A stretch of DNA of 64,000 nucleotides from Chitinophaga sp. CF418 (GTDB lineage: Bacteria > Bacteroidota > Bacteroidia > Chitinophagales > Chitinophagaceae): the NCBI RefSeq assembly GCF_900142925.1, contig NZ_FRCN01000003.1, forward strand, positions 585,300 through 649,299, written 5' to 3'. Position 1 is the first letter of the stretch. The number at the start of each line of letters is the position of its first letter. The notes beneath the pieces are model-generated. The model saw nothing but the letters and a program-made list of their open reading frames with translations. It ran no database searches and was not told the DNA's origin. The translations under genes were made by a program, and so were the position numbers. Below are positions 18,604 through 27,367 of this stretch, piece by piece.

Positions 18604-18940
18604 GCGCAGCGAAGCCATCAAACACATAACAGACAAGCATTACACAGGAAATACTCCCTCACTCATGTCAACAATTTACAATCCTATTTAATAAAAAATA
18701 AAGGATTCAGTTAAAACAAAAAAAAGAAATTTTCATAAATACATTCTACTTTGGCATCGTGAATTTTGATAATGAAGCTAGACACATTTTCATATCCACC
18801 ACGTCTAAAAAAAAATTGTATAACCCGGATTCCCTGCAGGAAGTTCAAGAAACATTTGTTCGTTATGTAACTCAGTCTATGTGACCCGTTATCTTACGCC
18901 ATTCCACTATTTTAATTTTCTTATGTAAAACCCAACCCCC
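18604..18940. other. AT-rich region upstream of the aminotransferase-dehydrogenase operon
   Basis: About 340 bp, very AT-rich around 18690-18800, with no gene. Candidate Bacteroidota promoter elements lie near TTCTACTTTGG (about 18743), but none matches the consensus exactly. The transition back to the higher-GC neighbourhood falls here, so it is probably the right edge of the AT-rich island. Confidence 0.45.
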
Positions 18941-20173
18941 ATGTCTGTTAACATTCAGTTTACTAAAGGCAGTGGCATACGCCTTTATACTTCGCATGAC
19001 GAAGAGTACATCGATGCCGTTTCAGGTACCTTTAACCTCGCTCTCGGATACAGTCATCCAGAGGTGGTAGATATCCTGCAGCAGCAGGTAAAAGACCTGA
19101 TACATGTTTCCTCCTCATTTACCGGCGAACTTGCTTCCAATGTGCTGAACAGCATCCTGGAACATGCTCCTGAAGGTATTACTGATGGCTGGATGCGTGA
19201 CATCATTGGCTCTACTGCCAATGAAGGCGCTGTTAAAATAGCCAACAAGTTCAATGGTAAAAATGAAGTACTCAGCCTGTCCCTTTCCCATCATGGACAA
19301 ACTCTTTTTACGACCAGTATTTCAGGGAATGCTTTCAGAAGAAAGTCATTCTCCAACACCATCTCCAACAAACACGCTATTGTACCTGCGCCTTATTGTT
19401 ACAGGTGCCCCTATTCCGCCAAATATCCCAATTGCGGTTACCTGTGCACAGAAGCCATTTATGACTATGTAGAATACGGCGGCTCCGGCAACGTATCCTG
19501 CATCATCATGGAACCCATCCTGGGCAATGGCGGTAACATTGTACCACCTCCGGGATATTTTGAAAGGATCAAAAAGATCTGTGATGAGCTGGACATTGTT
19601 CTCATCTCTGACGAAGTACAGACCGGCATCGGCAGAACAGGTTATATGTTCGCCAGTGAGCATTTTGATATGCAACCCGATATCATCACGCTGGCGAAAG
19701 GATTAGGCGGCATAGGCATCCCTACGGCAGCTATTCTCTACAGGCCCGAATTTGCGGTGCTGGAGAAATTCGAGCATTCCTATACTTCAGGTGGTAACCT
19801 GCTCTCCCTGGCGGCTGCGCAGAAAACCATGGAGATCGTATCCCGCGAAGGATTCCTCGAAAACGTACGCGATAACGGTGTAGTACTCGGTAAGCTGCTC
19901 AACAGTCTGAAAGAGAAGTACGGCCACTTCATCGGCGATGTAAGAGGAATGGGATATATGTGGGGACTGGAGATCGTTGATAAAGACGGCGCTCCGGATG
20001 TACCTCTGACCAACAGGATCATTGACAAAGCCCTGGAAGACCATAAACTCATTCTCAGAGGCTCCAGATATGGCTTTGGCAATGTTGTAAAAGTAAGACC
20101 CGCTCTCACTGCCACTGTCGACGATGTACAGGAGATCTGCGACAGGCTGGAAAAATTATTCAGTCAGCTTTAA
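18941..20173 (+). CDS. Class III PLP-dependent aminotransferase
   Basis: A 410-residue aspartate aminotransferase-fold enzyme of class III (GabT/ornithine aminotransferase group). LISDEVQTGIGRTG holds the Asp that binds the pyridine nitrogen, and ITLAKGLGGIGIPTAA holds the PLP Schiff-base lysine at about residue 253. The CYRCPYSAKYPNCGYLC segment is a cysteine-rich insert found in some members. First gene of a tight five-gene operon; the next ATG is 12 bp after the stop. With the following dehydrogenase and phosphatase it matches the functional trio that starts azasugar biosynthesis in Bacillus (gabT1, yktC1, gutB1), so amination of a sugar-phosphate ketone is a plausible role. This is inference. 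Confidence 0.85.
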   Translation: MSVNIQFTKGSGIRLYTSHDEEYIDAVSGTFNLALGYSHPEVVDILQQQVKDLIHVSSSFTGELASNVLNSILEHAPEGITDGWMRDIIGSTANEGAVKIANKFNGKNEVLSLSLSHHGQTLFTTSISGNAFRRKSFSNTISNKHAIVPAPYCYRCPYSAKYPNCGYLCTEAIYDYVEYGGSGNVSCIIMEPILGNGGNIVPPPGYFERIKKICDELDIVLISDEVQTGIGRTGYMFASEHFDMQPDIITLAKGLGGIGIPTAAILYRPEFAVLEKFEHSYTSGGNLLSLAAAQKTMEIVSREGFLENVRDNGVVLGKLLNSLKEKYGHFIGDVRGMGYMWGLEIVDKDGAPDVPLTNRIIDKALEDHKLILRGSRYGFGNVVKVRPALTATVDDVQEICDRLEKLFSQL

Positions 20174-20185
20174 AAATTGTTACAC

Positions 20186-21208
20186 ATGCAAGCTATCGTT
20201 TATCACGGACCCTGGAACATTCAACTTGAAGAACGGGAAGAACCCGCCATCACATTGCCTGATGAAGTCATCGTAGAGATCCGCGCTACTGGTATCTGCG
20301 GTACAGACCTCAGCATCATCTCGGGAGAATATAATGCAAAGGAGAAAGTGATCATCGGCCACGAATCTGCCGGTGTGATCGTCGAAAAAGGCAGAGGTGT
20401 TGAAAACTTCAATGTGGGCGACCGTGTCATTATCGACCCTACCTATTACTGTGGTTATTGTGAGAACTGCAGGAAAGGATTGCGTAATCACTGTTTCCTG
20501 AAATCGAGTACCGAGGCAGGTGTTTCCATTGACGGTACATTTACCAAATACTTCAAGACTACGAAACGTTTCATCTATCCACTGGCGGATGATGTGCCTT
20601 TCGAACAGGGCGCCATGTCAGAACCACTGAGCTGTGTATTGACAGCTGTGAAGAAACTGGCGGTCACTCCTTTCTACAATGTAGCCATCCTGGGCGGTGG
20701 TCCTATCGGGCTGCTGTTCTACCTGGCATTGAAACAATACGGTATACAGGCAGGCACTATCTATGAGACTTCTGCCAACAGAACTGAGCTTATCACCAGT
20801 AATGATATTCTCACCTCGGGTTGGTACCTGTCTGGTCATTTTGCACCTCGTAAACACCAGTATGACCTGATCGTAGATACGACAGGCAGCATGCTGGAAA
20901 AATCAATCGATGCCGTAGCCGATGGCGGAAAGATTGCATTGATAGGTCTGCGTAATAATCAGCAGACCATCAATCCGCGTGAGATCACCGACCGCAGTAT
21001 TTCCATCATCGGCTCCATCGATTCACAGGACACCTTCAAACATGCTGTTGACCTCATCAACAGCCAGGTACTGGGGCTGGAGAAGATCATCACGAAGGCG
21101 TATGGCATCAATGAATTCAAGGATGCCGTATCAGACCTGGGATGTAATGTTGCCAAACGTCAGCGCAACAATGACATCTCCAGCCTGAAATCTGTTATCA
21201 AGTTTTAA
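20186..21208 (+). CDS. Zinc-dependent medium-chain alcohol (polyol) dehydrogenase
   Basis: An enzyme of about 340 residues of the sorbitol/threonine dehydrogenase type. Catalytic zinc ligands are in ATGICGTDLS and IIGHESAGVI. The structural zinc site is CGYCENCRKGLRNHC (four Cys). The nucleotide fold is AILGGGPIGLLFYL. The preferred start is ATG 20186 (MQAIVYHGPWNIQ); a TTG at 20177 adds only three residues. It is tightly packed between the aminotransferase and HAD genes. In the azasugar model it would be the GutB1-like oxidase of an amino-polyol, an inference. Confidence 0.88.
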   Translation: MQAIVYHGPWNIQLEEREEPAITLPDEVIVEIRATGICGTDLSIISGEYNAKEKVIIGHESAGVIVEKGRGVENFNVGDRVIIDPTYYCGYCENCRKGLRNHCFLKSSTEAGVSIDGTFTKYFKTTKRFIYPLADDVPFEQGAMSEPLSCVLTAVKKLAVTPFYNVAILGGGPIGLLFYLALKQYGIQAGTIYETSANRTELITSNDILTSGWYLSGHFAPRKHQYDLIVDTTGSMLEKSIDAVADGGKIALIGLRNNQQTINPREITDRSISIIGSIDSQDTFKHAVDLINSQVLGLEKIITKAYGINEFKDAVSDLGCNVAKRQRNNDISSLKSVIKF

Positions 21209-21218
21209 AACCTCTTTT

Positions 21219-21902
21219 ATGAAGTACATTATTTTTGATATAGATGGCACATTGACCAATACTACAGAGATAGACGATCTCTGTTTTACAAAGGCCATTG
21301 CTGCTACTTTCAATTTTTCCGACTTTAATACCAATTACGGACATTATGAGAATACCACTGACTCAGGTATCCTGAACCAGTTATCGCTTGAACGCAGAAA
21401 CCGTCCATGTACCGTCACTGAAATAGAAAACTTCATTGATTGCTTCTGCACACTACTGGAAGCCGCTTATGAAAAACAGGCCGGTCATTTCCGGGAGATC
21501 CCCAAAGCTGGTAAGATCATCCGCACACTGGCCCGTAATGAAGACCTGAGAATAGGTCTGGCCACCGGAGGATGGAAACAGTCTGCTTTGTTTAAATTGC
21601 AGTGTGCGGGCATCGATATTGACGAGTGTAGTGCAGCGTCCTTTGCACAGGATGCTTTTGCAAGACGGGATATTATCAGTCACACCATCGATAAGATGAA
21701 CAAACGGCACAATGAATCGCCCGAGCTCTCCGATATTATTTATGTCGGCGATGGCAACTGGGACTACCAGGCTACGCAGCAACTTGGCATAAAGTTTATC
21801 GGTATTGACAACAAGAAGCTCGCTCATATCAACGACATCGTCAAGATCTCGGACTATGACGAACTGGAGCAGCATATTGGCCTTATGACCTTAACCTCGT
21901 AA
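21219..21902 (+). CDS. HAD-superfamily phosphatase
   Basis: A 227-residue haloacid dehalogenase-type hydrolase. Motif I IIFDIDGTLTN has the nucleophile and acid/base Asp pair, motif II is near LATGGWKQSALFK, and motif IV IIYVGDGNWDYQATQQLG has the Mg-binding acids. The cap domain between motifs I and II fits phosphoglycolate phosphatase-like (subclass I) enzymes. It is 10 bp after the dehydrogenase and 6 bp before the transporter, so clearly in the operon. It probably removes phosphate from the aminated intermediate; in known azasugar clusters this step uses an inositol-monophosphatase-type enzyme, so this would be a functional replacement. Confidence 0.86.
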   Translation: MKYIIFDIDGTLTNTTEIDDLCFTKAIAATFNFSDFNTNYGHYENTTDSGILNQLSLERRNRPCTVTEIENFIDCFCTLLEAAYEKQAGHFREIPKAGKIIRTLARNEDLRIGLATGGWKQSALFKLQCAGIDIDECSAASFAQDAFARRDIISHTIDKMNKRHNESPELSDIIYVGDGNWDYQATQQLGIKFIGIDNKKLAHINDIVKISDYDELEQHIGLMTLTS

Positions 21903-21908
21903 CGATTT

Positions 21909-23075
21909 ATGAAAGATCTGACTGTCCATCTTAACCTGAAGCGGTCTCACCGTATTGCAGCAAGCGTATTCTTTTTCATCGCCGGCCTGACCTATACCAG
22001 CTGGGCCTGCCGGATACATGATATCAAGGCTATCTTCCGGCTGAACAATGCCGCTTTGGGTGGTGTATTGTTTGCGCTGCCTATCGGCCTGATGGTCAGC
22101 CTGCCGGTATCGGGCTGGCTGGTTACCCGGCTGGGCAGCCGGAAAGTATTGATCAGCGCCGGATTGTTATTCCCCCTTATGCTTTCTGCGATCGGACTGG
22201 CTACAGATATATGGCAGTTAGTGATACTATTGTTCTGTTTTGGCTTTATGAACAATGTTTTTGAAATATCCATGAACACACAGGCCGTTGGAATAGAGGC
22301 GCTATATGGCAGGTCCATTATGGCGTCATTCCACGGTCTGTGGAGTTTAGCAGGCTTTGCCGGTGTAGGGATTGGCACTGTTGCTATTAACATGGAGCTG
22401 CCGGTGTTGCAACATTTTATCTTCATCTGCATCATCTGCTGGGCATTGGTATTGATCTTCTACCGATACCTTTTACCTGCAGATGAAGTTTCAGACAGTT
22501 CACAACCCATCTTTGCCAAACCAGACAGCAGCATCCTCAAACTGGGACTGATCGCATTTTGCAGCCTGGTAACGGAAGGTACCATGTTCGACTGGAGCGG
22601 TATTTATTTTCAGAAGACAGTACAGGTACCCGAACATCTTACCACTGCAGGCTATATTGCTTTCATGAGCACTATGGCTGGTGGCAGGTTCATCGCCGAT
22701 CGCTTTGTCACAAGGCTGGGCGCCAAAAAAGTATTACAGATCAGTGGTTTTATGACCACCTCCGGTTTATTGCTGGCTATCTGTTTTCCCTATCTTGTCA
22801 CTGCCACTATCGGTTTCCTGATGGTGGGTATCGGCGTATCATCTGTAGTACCGCTGGTGCTGGCGCTGGCAGGCAAGTCTAAAACACTGGCGCCCGGCGT
22901 AGCCATTGCTGCAGTATCTACCGTGGGATTCCTGGGTTTTCTGCTGGGCCCTCCGATGATCGGTTTTATTTCTGAGGCCACCGATCTGCGCTGGTCTTTT
23001 GCTATGATCGCAGTGTTGGGGTCGGGCATTACATTACTGGCATCACAGGCGGGTAAGATCTCTGAAGAGAAATAG
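21909..23075 (+). CDS. MFS transporter (YbjJ-like)
   Basis: A 388-residue integral membrane protein with about 12 hydrophobic segments, such as VFFFIAGLTYTSWACRI at the N-terminus and GFLGFLLGPPMIGFISEA near the end. The VTRLGSRKVL loop between helices 2 and 3 is the MFS signature and is echoed by VTRLGAKKVL in the second half. Its placement inside a biosynthetic-looking operon suggests product export, although YbjJ-type members are poorly characterised and uptake cannot be excluded. Confidence 0.85.
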   Translation: MKDLTVHLNLKRSHRIAASVFFFIAGLTYTSWACRIHDIKAIFRLNNAALGGVLFALPIGLMVSLPVSGWLVTRLGSRKVLISAGLLFPLMLSAIGLATDIWQLVILLFCFGFMNNVFEISMNTQAVGIEALYGRSIMASFHGLWSLAGFAGVGIGTVAINMELPVLQHFIFICIICWALVLIFYRYLLPADEVSDSSQPIFAKPDSSILKLGLIAFCSLVTEGTMFDWSGIYFQKTVQVPEHLTTAGYIAFMSTMAGGRFIADRFVTRLGAKKVLQISGFMTTSGLLLAICFPYLVTATIGFLMVGIGVSSVVPLVLALAGKSKTLAPGVAIAAVSTVGFLGFLLGPPMIGFISEATDLRWSFAMIAVLGSGITLLASQAGKISEEK

Positions 23076-23107
23076 TTGTACTTTTGGCGATCCAAATCCT
23101 CACCTCC

Positions 23108-24169
23108 ATGATATCGCTAAGTTCAAATTACCCGGTGCTCGCCGACCAGCAGACCGTATTTAAGCCTATTACAGAAAAACACTACTCAACGTACAATGAG
23201 TGGTTTACCGTGAAACCTATTGCTGGTAACCTGGAAGACAGACAGGTAGCAGCCGGATGGATATCGCGCAGCGGACCCGCTATCAGTGAAGATCGTATAT
23301 TCATGGCTATTTCCGGTCACCAGGCTATTATCGTGGCATTACTGGCCACATCGCTGCAGGGTAAGACTATAGCAGTCGATGAGTTTACCTATTCCAATTT
23401 TATCACCATTGCCCGATTGCTGAATATTCAGCTGATCGGCTGCAAAACCGATGAAAAGGGAATGTTACCATCCGCACTGGAGGCCGCCACAGCACAACAC
23501 AATGTCAAAGGCATCTATATTATGCCCACCATCAATAACCCCACCGGTGTTGTTATGCCATTAGAGCGCCGCCTGGAACTGATCGATATTGCCCGTAAGA
23601 ATGGACAGGTCATTATTGATGATGACGCCTATGGCTTCCTGGACGACAATCCTCCTGCCAACTTCGCACAGCTGGCGCCGGATCTGGGGTGGTATATTTA
23701 CAGCCTGTCCAAACCACTCGCACCCGATGTCAAGGTAACATTCATCGCAGCTCCTGAGCAATACAGAGATCAAATCAGCATAATGCTGAAACTGACTTCC
23801 AGCAATCCATCCACATTCTTTACCAGGTTCGTGTCTGCTGCCATTACCAGTGGTGAACTGGAAAAGCTGATCGGCCAAAAACGTATTGAAGGCAACAACA
23901 GGCAGTTAAAAACAAGAGCTGTACTCTCCGGGTATGAAGTATACGGACATAAGAATGGTTTTCACTGCTGGTTGAAACTGCCGGCCGGTATTACAGCTGC
24001 GTTCTTATATGCGTCCCTGCTGAAGGAAGGTGTGGAAGTGATGCCCGGTACCGTCTTTTCCGTACCGGGTGTTCATGCGGGCGAGTATATCAGAATAGCA
24101 ATGGGAGCGGAACAGGATATGAACAGAGTGATACAGGGACTGGAGATCATCAAAAAGCTGATCGGGTAA
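23108..24169 (+). CDS. PLP-dependent aminotransferase, class I/II fold
   Basis: A fold-type I aminotransferase of about 353 residues, similar to the catalytic domain of MocR proteins but without a DNA-binding domain. Key segments are PTINNPTGVVMPLERR, IIDDDAYGFLDD with the PLP-interacting Asp and Tyr, and YSLSKPLAPDVKVTFIAAP with the Schiff-base lysine. The start is ATG 23108 (MISLSSNYPVL); a TTG at 23084 would add eight residues. It lies about 30 bp after the MFS gene and closes the operon. Possible roles are regenerating the amino donor or a second amination of the product; neither is shown by sequence. Confidence 0.83.
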   Translation: MISLSSNYPVLADQQTVFKPITEKHYSTYNEWFTVKPIAGNLEDRQVAAGWISRSGPAISEDRIFMAISGHQAIIVALLATSLQGKTIAVDEFTYSNFITIARLLNIQLIGCKTDEKGMLPSALEAATAQHNVKGIYIMPTINNPTGVVMPLERRLELIDIARKNGQVIIDDDAYGFLDDNPPANFAQLAPDLGWYIYSLSKPLAPDVKVTFIAAPEQYRDQISIMLKLTSSNPSTFFTRFVSAAITSGELEKLIGQKRIEGNNRQLKTRAVLSGYEVYGHKNGFHCWLKLPAGITAAFLYASLLKEGVEVMPGTVFSVPGVHAGEYIRIAMGAEQDMNRVIQGLEIIKKLIG

Positions 24170-24219
24170 AATGATTCGTATATACCACGCTGTTTCCAGA
24201 TAGATTACTCAACGCTAAG

Positions 24220-24373
24220 TAGCTCCGGTTTCAGTATGGGATGTCGGTCGGCGCCTCTCTGGAAGCCGATTGAGCGTTGTCAAGCGAATAGGGGTTTGAA
24301 TATGGATTGGGCTGCACTTGCCGTGTCACCGGAGAGCCGAAGGCCCGCCATTCCCATCTGAAACCGGGTGCTA
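24220..24373. repeat. Palindromic intergenic element related to the 5.5-5.9 kb elements
   Basis: Imperfect inverted termini of about 50 bp: TAGCTCCGGTTTCAGTATGG at the left and the reverse complement of TAGCACCCGGTTTCAGATGG at the right. The centre contains TAGGGGTTTGAATATGGATT, which echoes AGGGGTTGAATAGATATT in the elements at 5455-5942. The termini also share the GG(C/T)TTCAG(G/A)TGGG pattern. No gene is present. It probably belongs to the same dispersed family, though more diverged. Confidence 0.6.
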
Positions 24374-24429
24374 CTTCCGCTGTCGCTATTATATTTATAC
24401 TGTTTCCTTATTATGATTCTGAGAAGCGG

Positions 24430-24513
24430 TTTGGTGTTTGGTGTTTGGTGTTTGGTGTTTGGTGTTTGGTGTTTGGTGTTTGGTGTTTGGTGTTTGGCGT
24501 TTGGTGTTTGCTG
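24430..24513. repeat. Heptanucleotide tandem repeat (TTTGGTG, 12 units)
   Basis: Nine consecutive TTTGGTG units from 24430, then TTTGGCG, TTTGGTG and TTTGCTG. A 7-bp period is not a multiple of three. It lies about 120 bp upstream of the dps start codon. The open frames across it encode only repeated FGVWCLV and are artefacts. Such arrays are prone to slipped-strand length change. Confidence 0.9.
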
Positions 24514-24633
24514 CCTGTTTGCTTACTGTTTGCTTGCTGTTGTAAACATTACTGTAAATGATGTGTTAATTATAGCCGGAGGAATTTAGAGAAGTAAGAA
24601 TGTTTTACCTTAGCAGCATTAAACAAGCGACAT

Positions 24634-25110
24634 ATGAATACGAATATTGGCATCACAGAAGCAAACAGACAGCATGTAGCTGACCAGCTGGCTAAATTGC
24701 TGGCTGACGAGTTCTTGCTTTATACTAAGACCCGTAACGCACACTGGAATGTAGAGGGGCCTGATTTTCATTCCATGCACCTGTTCTTCGAGTCACAGTA
24801 CGAGGAGCTGGATGAGATCATGGATAGCGTGGCAGAAAGGATCCGTTCTATCGGTCACTACCCGCCGGCTACACTGAAAAGCTTCCTGGAACTGACTCAC
24901 CTGACTGAATACAGCGAAAGGAAAAATGACAGCCTGGGCTTCATGAAAGAATTACTGGAAGATCACGAAAGCATTATCGAGTTCCTGAGAGGTAACATTG
25001 ATGCATTTGCAAATACTTATAAAGATGCAGGCACCAGTGATTACATCACAGGACTGTTGGAAACGCATGAGAAGATGGCCTGGATGTTACGTGCGCACTA
25101 CCGCAAATAA
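24634..25110 (+). CDS. dps: Dps-family DNA-protection protein (miniferritin)
   Basis: A 158-residue Dps, the usual length. The ferroxidase signature is TRNAHWNVEGPDFHSMHLFF, with HWN and the downstream DEIMDSVAERI acids at the subunit interface. Dps dodecamers oxidise and store iron with peroxide and protect DNA in stress. A possible -7 box TTTTACCTTAG lies about 30 bp upstream, and the heptanucleotide array is just beyond it. A strong hairpin follows the gene. Confidence 0.93.
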   Translation: MNTNIGITEANRQHVADQLAKLLADEFLLYTKTRNAHWNVEGPDFHSMHLFFESQYEELDEIMDSVAERIRSIGHYPPATLKSFLELTHLTEYSERKNDSLGFMKELLEDHESIIEFLRGNIDAFANTYKDAGTSDYITGLLETHEKMAWMLRAHYRK

Positions 25111-25130
25111 TTACCAATCTACTCTCTATA

Positions 25131-25163
25131 AAAAGAATCCCGCGGCTTAATGCTGCGGGATTC
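25131..25163. terminator. Bidirectional hairpin terminator between dps and the sigma-54 activator
   Basis: GAATCCCGCGGC and GCTGCGGGATTC form the stem (25135-25163). The A-run before it becomes a T-run on the minus strand, so it best terminates the leftward activator gene and probably also dps. Confidence 0.8.
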
Positions 25164-25194
25164 CCATTTATATGAATGCCGGTCAGGATGCTGA

Positions 25195-26802
25195 TCAGGA
25201 TATCAGTGTTTCTTTTTTAATGCCCAATTTCTTGATCCTGGAATTTAATGTAGATACCCGCAGTCCCAGTATCGCTGCGGCGCCGCCGGGACCAAACACC
25301 TTACCATTACATCTCTTCAATACTTCAATAATATATTCCCGTTCCATTTCCGCCAGTGTTTTAGTATAGTCTTTTTCCTCTTTCACGGTATTCTTATAGA
25401 TCACAGGCAGATCTATCTCCTTAATAACATTGCCGCTTGTAAGCAGCACACTTCTCTCGAGGAGATGTTCCAGTTCCCTGACATTACCGGGCCAGTTATA
25501 ACTCATCAGCTCTTTCATGGCCTTACTGGAAATGCTCATTTCCTTACGGCCTGCATTCCGTGAATATTTTCCGATGAAGTGGTTGGCCAGTGCGGGGATA
25601 TCTTCCTTGCGTTCCCGGAGGGGAGGAAGTGTAATGGGGAATACATTCAGGCGGTAGAAAAGGTCTTCCCGGAAGCGGCCTTCCGCTACTTCTTTCTTCA
25701 GATTACGGTTGGTGGCAACAATAATGCGGACATCCACTTTAATAGGCCCTTTACCTCCTATCCGTTCAATCTCTTTTTCCTGGAGGGCCCTTAACAGTTT
25801 CACCTGCAGGTCCACCGGCATCTCTCCTATTTCATCGAGGAACAAGGTGCCTTTACTCGCTAGTTCAAATTTCCCGATCCGTCGTTCCGTAGCCCCGGTA
25901 AAACTGCCTTTCTCATGTCCAAACAACTCACTCTCTATCAGGCTGGCCGGCATAGCGGCGCAATTCACTTTTACCATTAACTTGTCTTTCCGGGGAGAAG
26001 AGTTGTGGATGGCACGGGCTACCAGTTCCTTACCGGTACCTGTTTCCCCCAGTATCAATACCGTACTGTTGGCATACGCCACCTGCCCTAACAGATGGAA
26101 CATTTTCTGCATGGCTTCACTGGTTCCGATAATATCGCTGTATGTATAGCCTGTAGTATTAGCCTCCCTGAAATAATGGTTTTCTTCCTCCAACTGTTGT
26201 TTGTAACGGTTGATTTCCTCCATCTGCTGAACATTTGCTACAGCCAGCGATACCTGCCCCACTATCTGCTCTATAATGTCCCTGGCATCCCTGGTGAACG
26301 CGCCATGTGTTTTGGCGTAAAATGAAAGCACGCCCAGTTGTATATTATCGCAGATAAGCGTGATGGCGGCCATTTCCTTAATACCGGTTTCGTGCTGAAC
26401 AACGATATGCGAAGGCGCACTGCCTGTAGCCACCAGTTCATCCAGGTCAAATACAACACTGCCTTCCGTTTCCAGTACCTTGTTATAAATACCGTCCTGT
26501 ATAGGATAGGTAAATGTGATCAGGTCTTTGTATTGCTTGTGATGCTGGTCGGTCGACTGGCTATCCAGCAGAAATGTCTTCCACTGTTCTCTATCCTTAG
26601 TGATCAGTGTAACCATGGCATGAGAGAATGTGAACAACTGACCAAGCGTTTCCCTGATCATTGTCATCAGGCCAGGTTTATTTTTTATCCGGATGATCTC
26701 TGCGCTCAGAGAGAGTAGGATCTCCTGTTGCCGGATCTTCTTTTCCAGCGCATCCTCGTTATCTGAAGCCTGACCAGTTTTTTTATGAGTTGATTTCGCC
26801 AT
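25195..26802 (-). CDS. Sigma-54-dependent transcriptional activator with N-terminal GAF domain
   Basis: A 535-residue enhancer-binding protein. Residues roughly 25-190 form a GAF-type sensor ([30 protein letters not shown]). The central AAA+ domain has Walker [15 protein letters not shown], the sigma-54 contact loop [15 protein letters not shown] (GSFTGA instead of GAFTGA), and Walker [12 protein letters not shown]. The C-terminal FIS-type helix-turn-helix includes [20 protein letters not shown]. It lacks a receiver domain, so it likely responds to a small molecule or redox signal. Targets are unknown; the divergent OsmC-porin operon is one candidate. Confidence 0.9.
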   Translation of the reverse strand: MAKSTHKKTGQASDNEDALEKKIRQQEILLSLSAEIIRIKNKPGLMTMIRETLGQLFTFSHAMVTLITKDREQWKTFLLDSQSTDQHHKQYKDLITFTYPIQDGIYNKVLETEGSVVFDLDELVATGSAPSHIVVQHETGIKEMAAITLICDNIQLGVLSFYAKTHGAFTRDARDIIEQIVGQVSLAVANVQQMEEINRYKQQLEEENHYFREANTTGYTYSDIIGTSEAMQKMFHLLGQVAYANSTVLILGETGTGKELVARAIHNSSPRKDKLMVKVNCAAMPASLIESELFGHEKGSFTGATERRIGKFELASKGTLFLDEIGEMPVDLQVKLLRALQEKEIERIGGKGPIKVDVRIIVATNRNLKKEVAEGRFREDLFYRLNVFPITLPPLRERKEDIPALANHFIGKYSRNAGRKEMSISSKAMKELMSYNWPGNVRELEHLLERSVLLTSGNVIKEIDLPVIYKNTVKEEKDYTKTLAEMEREYIIEVLKRCNGKVFGPGGAAAILGLRVSTLNSRIKKLGIKKETLIS

Positions 26803-26908
26803 TGCCTGAAATTAGGAGTACTCCGTGTCAAAATTACTTATTTCTGCCTTATTGGAAATGTACAACACTTGTCATGATTTGTAGATCCGGTAATCTGCTT
26901 CTTTCAGA

Positions 26909-26916
26909 TACCTTTG
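26909..26916 (+). promoter_or_regulatory. Bacteroidota -7 box (TACCTTTG) for the OsmC-porin operon
   Basis: TACCTTTG matches TAnnTTTG exactly and lies 40 bp upstream of the 26957 start codon. The -33 element is not well spaced. Confidence 0.5.
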
Positions 26917-26956
26917 ATAGCGGAACATCATACATCAATTAAATCTATCATGCTTT

Positions 26957-27367
26957 ATGAAACATCACGCCACTGCTGTATGGTCTGGCCCCGGGAGGGA
27001 GGGCAACGGTGTACTGACAACCGAAAGCAAGACGCTGGATGAACACTTATATTCTTTTGACAGCCGGTTTGGGAATGCTCCCGGCACTAATCCTGAAGAG
27101 CTGCTGGCAGCAGCACATGCAAGCTGTTATACCATGAAACTCAGCTTTGTATTGGGAGAGGCCGGGTATGTACCAAACATCATCAGGACAACTTCTTATG
27201 TAAGCCTGACAAACGGCGCCATTACAGAGTCGCATCTGATAGTAAAAGCTGATGTTCCTAAAATAAGTAAAGCATTATTCGAATCCTGTATCAAAGATGC
27301 AGAAGCCAACAGTCCGCTGAGTATGGTACTGAAAGCGCGCATCCGGGTAGAATACGAACTGACATGA
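26957..27367 (+). CDS. OsmC-like protein with one of the two family cysteines missing
   Basis: A 136-residue protein aligning over its full length with E. coli OsmC-type peroxiredoxins (VWSGPGREGNGVLTTES, then APGTNPEELLAAAHASC). The first catalytic cysteine is at about residue 57 (HASCYTMKL). At the second site, where the family has NCPVS, this protein has NSPLS, so the resolving Cys is replaced by Ser near residue 119. Another Cys lies eight residues earlier (FESCIKDAE) and might substitute. OsmC enzymes reduce organic hydroperoxides. The stop overlaps the next start (ATGA), indicating co-translation with the porin. Confidence 0.85.
   Translation: MKHHATAVWSGPGREGNGVLTTESKTLDEHLYSFDSRFGNAPGTNPEELLAAAHASCYTMKLSFVLGEAGYVPNIIRTTSYVSLTNGAITESHLIVKADVPKISKALFESCIKDAEANSPLSMVLKARIRVEYELT

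Noticed and set aside
24307-24589. Open frames with repeated FGVWCLV residues
   Set aside because: They are produced by the 7-bp tandem repeat and have no signal, RBS or family resemblance.
26803-26956. Sigma-54 promoter (-24/-12) in front of the OsmC-like gene
   Set aside because: No convincing TGGCAC-N5-TTGCA match; only a primary-sigma TACCTTTG box was found.
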